Source: an uncultured Bacillaceae bacterium
Lineage (GTDB): Bacteria > Bacillota > Bacilli > Bacillales > Alkalibacillaceae
Assembly (NCBI GenBank): GCA_937983065.1
Contig: CALKAL010000002.1
Coordinates: 1 to 7,379, forward strand
Direction: 5' to 3'
Length of the DNA: 7,379 nt
Position numbers and translations under genes: made by a program. Of this stretch, positions 6,095 through 7,379 are shown in pieces. Below the pieces are notes generated by a model. That model had not been told where the DNA came from. It ran no database searches and worked only from the letters and a program-made list of their open reading frames with translations. The first letter of the stretch is position 1. Every line of letters begins with the position of its first letter.

Positions 6095-7273
6095 TTATTC
6101 TTTCGCTCCTTCAAAATGTAACTGCTTCATCCGATTAACCGCTTCTTGTAGCCTTGGCGTTTCAACGGATAAAGAAATGCGAAAATAACCTTCTCCCGCT
6201 TCACCAAAAGCCGTTCCAGGCGTGACGATGATTCCCGCCTCTTCAAGCATTTTATTAACAAATTCCATCGACGTCAGACCTTTTGGCACTTTAGCCCAAA
6301 TAAAAAAGGAGCCCCGAGGTTTTTTCGCTTCAATACCGAGCGTATTTAAAGCATCAAGCATCGCTTCCAAACGTTCCTTATACACTCGATTATTATCTTC
6401 AACCGCGGAAAAATCACTAAAAAGTGCCTTGGCCGCCGCTTTTTGTATCGGTAAAAACTGACTCGTATCCGTATTACTTTTAACTACGGATAAAGCTCTG
6501 ATTAATTCTTTGTTTCCGACAACATAACCAATCCGCCAGCCCGTCATATTAAAGCTTTTTGATAAAGAGCCGAATTCAACCGCAAGATCTTTCGCACCTG
6601 GAACTTGCAAAATGCTCGGTGCTTTATAACCGTCGAAAGTAACTAAACTATAAGCCGCATCATGAACGACCGCTAAATTTTTCTCCCTCGCAAATGAAAT
6701 CGCTTTCAAAAAGGTGTCTAATTCAACGGTTGCAGCTGTTGGGTTACCTGGGTAGTTTAAAAACATTAGCTTTGCATCTTCTAAGTCATTTTCAGTTAGC
6801 CTATCAAATAAAGGTGCATAATCGTCATTTTCATCTAGTGGCAAACTAACGACTTCTCCACCTGCAATATGGGCAGCTGAGCGGTAAACGGGATAACCTG
6901 GATCAGGAATTAACACTTTTTCCCCAGGATTGATGACCGCGCTTATTAAATTTGCAATGCCTTCTTTCGACCCAATTAACGTTAAAATTTCAGTTTCGGG
7001 ATCTAAATCAACATCATAGTGTTTTTTGTAAAAATGTTGCACAGCCTCTCGAAATTCAATACACCCGTTATAAGGTGAATAACGGTGGTTTTCGGGATTT
7101 TCTACTTCCTTTTTTAGCTCATCAATAATAAATTTCGGTGTTGGTAAATCCGGTGCACCAATACCAAGATCAATGATGTCCATCCCTTTTGCCTCAAGTT
7201 CTTTTTTCCGTTGTTGAAACTGAGAAAAAATATATGGCGGTAATGTTTGCACACGCCGTGAGACGAAATCCAA
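6095..7273 (-). CDS. PLP-dependent class I/II aminotransferase, candidate 2-aminoadipate transaminase
   Basis: A 392-residue fold-type I aminotransferase of the aspartate/LL-diaminopimelate aminotransferase kind. Visible motifs, numbered from the TTG start: DLGIGAPDLPTP (35-46), GSKEG (101-105, PLP phosphate contact), Asn177 in NYPGNPTAA, Asp205 in HDAAY, the Schiff-base Lys239 in GSLSKSFNMTGWRIGY, and Arg365 in YFRIS, which binds the substrate alpha-carboxylate. Substrate is not readable from motifs; beside lysine 6-dehydrogenase and the aldehyde dehydrogenase, 2-aminoadipate with 2-oxoglutarate as acceptor is the best guess. I chose TTG 7273 because AAGGGGG stands 7 nt upstream and homologues begin at about this point (DFVSRRVQTLPPYIF). 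A longer GTG-initiated frame from 7348 would begin inside the promoter and has no Shine-Dalgarno site. It is the first gene of the operon and abuts the ThDP enzyme gene. Confidence 0.92.
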   Translation of the reverse strand: MDFVSRRVQTLPPYIFSQFQQRKKELEAKGMDIIDLGIGAPDLPTPKFIIDELKKEVENPENHRYSPYNGCIEFREAVQHFYKKHYDVDLDPETEILTLIGSKEGIANLISAVINPGEKVLIPDPGYPVYRSAAHIAGGEVVSLPLDENDDYAPLFDRLTENDLEDAKLMFLNYPGNPTAATVELDTFLKAISFAREKNLAVVHDAAYSLVTFDGYKAPSILQVPGAKDLAVEFGSLSKSFNMTGWRIGYVVGNKELIRALSVVKSNTDTSQFLPIQKAAAKALFSDFSAVEDNNRVYKERLEAMLDALNTLGIEAKKPRGSFFIWAKVPKGLTSMEFVNKMLEEAGIIVTPGTAFGEAGEGYFRISLSVETPRLQEAVNRMKQLHFEGAKE

Positions 7274-7280
7274 TCGACAA

Positions 7281-7287
7281 CCCCCTT
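7281..7287 (-). promoter_or_regulatory. Shine-Dalgarno site fixing the aminotransferase TTG start
   Basis: AAGGGGG (within AAGAAGGGGG) lies 7 nt upstream of TTG 7271-7273. It decides the start against the in-frame ATG at 7297 and GTG at 7348, neither of which has a ribosome binding site at a suitable distance. Confidence 0.75.
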
Positions 7288-7300
7288 CTTGTTTCATTAG

Positions 7301-7317
7301 TTGAAATGATGTTTCAA
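7301..7317. promoter_or_regulatory. Palindromic operator candidate, IclR/KdgR-like
   Basis: TTGAAACATCATTTCAA (minus strand) has perfect 6-bp arms around a 5-bp centre. It lies about 13-30 nt downstream of the predicted transcription start, where a bound repressor would block RNA polymerase. The arms resemble the TGAAAC/GTTTCA half-sites known for the IclR-family regulator KdgR. Additional TGAAAC half-sites occur at 7291-7296 and across the -35 box (7359-7364). The IclR protein encoded downstream is the obvious candidate ligand, by inference. Confidence 0.5.
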
Positions 7318-7336
7318 AAAATGTTTCTCCTCTTAA

Positions 7337-7365
7337 AGTATAAGTCACTTTATGTTATGTTTCAA
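7337..7365 (-). promoter_or_regulatory. Sigma-A promoter of the lysine-catabolic operon
   Basis: TTGAAA (7360-7365), a 17-bp spacer and TATACT (7337-7342) each match 5 of 6 consensus bases. Transcription should start near 7330, giving a leader of about 57 nt before the TTG start at 7273. The site lies inside the upstream extension of the aminotransferase reading frame, which argues that the extension is not translated. Confidence 0.78.
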
Positions 7366-7379
7366 TAGTCTAAAAATAA

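Noticed and set aside
2743..6461. Open frames of 60-125 codons on the plus strand and in alternative minus-strand frames inside the enzyme genes
   Set aside because: They lie wholly or mainly within well-supported genes, lack ribosome binding sites and recognisable domains, and have compositions expected of antisense or shifted frames.
7300..7334. Leader peptide MKHHFN starting at a TTG after AAGAGGAG
   Set aside because: The AAGAGGAG would lie at the very 5' end of the predicted transcript, so a ribosome could not use it well, and six codons carry no lysine-rich or other attenuation signal.

Overview
The window looks like a chromosomal segment from a low-G+C Gram-positive bacterium, most likely a member of the Bacillaceae. 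The support is the strong purine-rich Shine-Dalgarno sites, the use of TTG and GTG starts, sigma-A promoters with 17-bp spacers, short U-tailed terminators, and proteins that read like Bacillus/Geobacillus homologues. All genes lie on the minus strand, so transcription runs from high to low coordinates.

Layout in transcription order. A sigma-A promoter at 7337-7365 and a palindromic operator candidate at 7301-7317 precede a four-gene catabolic operon: a PLP aminotransferase (6095-7273, TTG start), a ThDP-dependent acetolactate-synthase-like enzyme (4430-6094), an aldehyde dehydrogenase (2906-4408) and a lysine 6-dehydrogenase-like protein (1722-2870). A terminator-like hairpin (1685-1711) follows. 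Next comes a regulatory pair, an IclR-family regulator (836-1591) and a DUF3870 protein (492-824), closed by a hairpin terminator that overlaps the end of the last gene. The following 272-bp intergenic region (205-476) holds five 20-bp tandem repeats and two promoter candidates. These promoters lead to a lipoprotein gene that runs off the left edge.

Proposed joint function (inference). Lysine 6-dehydrogenase would oxidise L-lysine to 2-aminoadipate 6-semialdehyde. The aldehyde dehydrogenase, which has antiquitin-like substrate-loop motifs, would make L-2-aminoadipate. The aminotransferase would give 2-oxoadipate. The ThDP enzyme would then be the natural candidate to decarboxylate 2-oxoadipate to glutarate semialdehyde, which an aldehyde dehydrogenase could oxidise to glutarate. 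The first two steps rest on family resemblance. The last step is a hypothesis and is the most interesting point in the window. The IclR protein is the obvious candidate regulator, and the operator-like palindrome before the operon resembles sites bound by this family.
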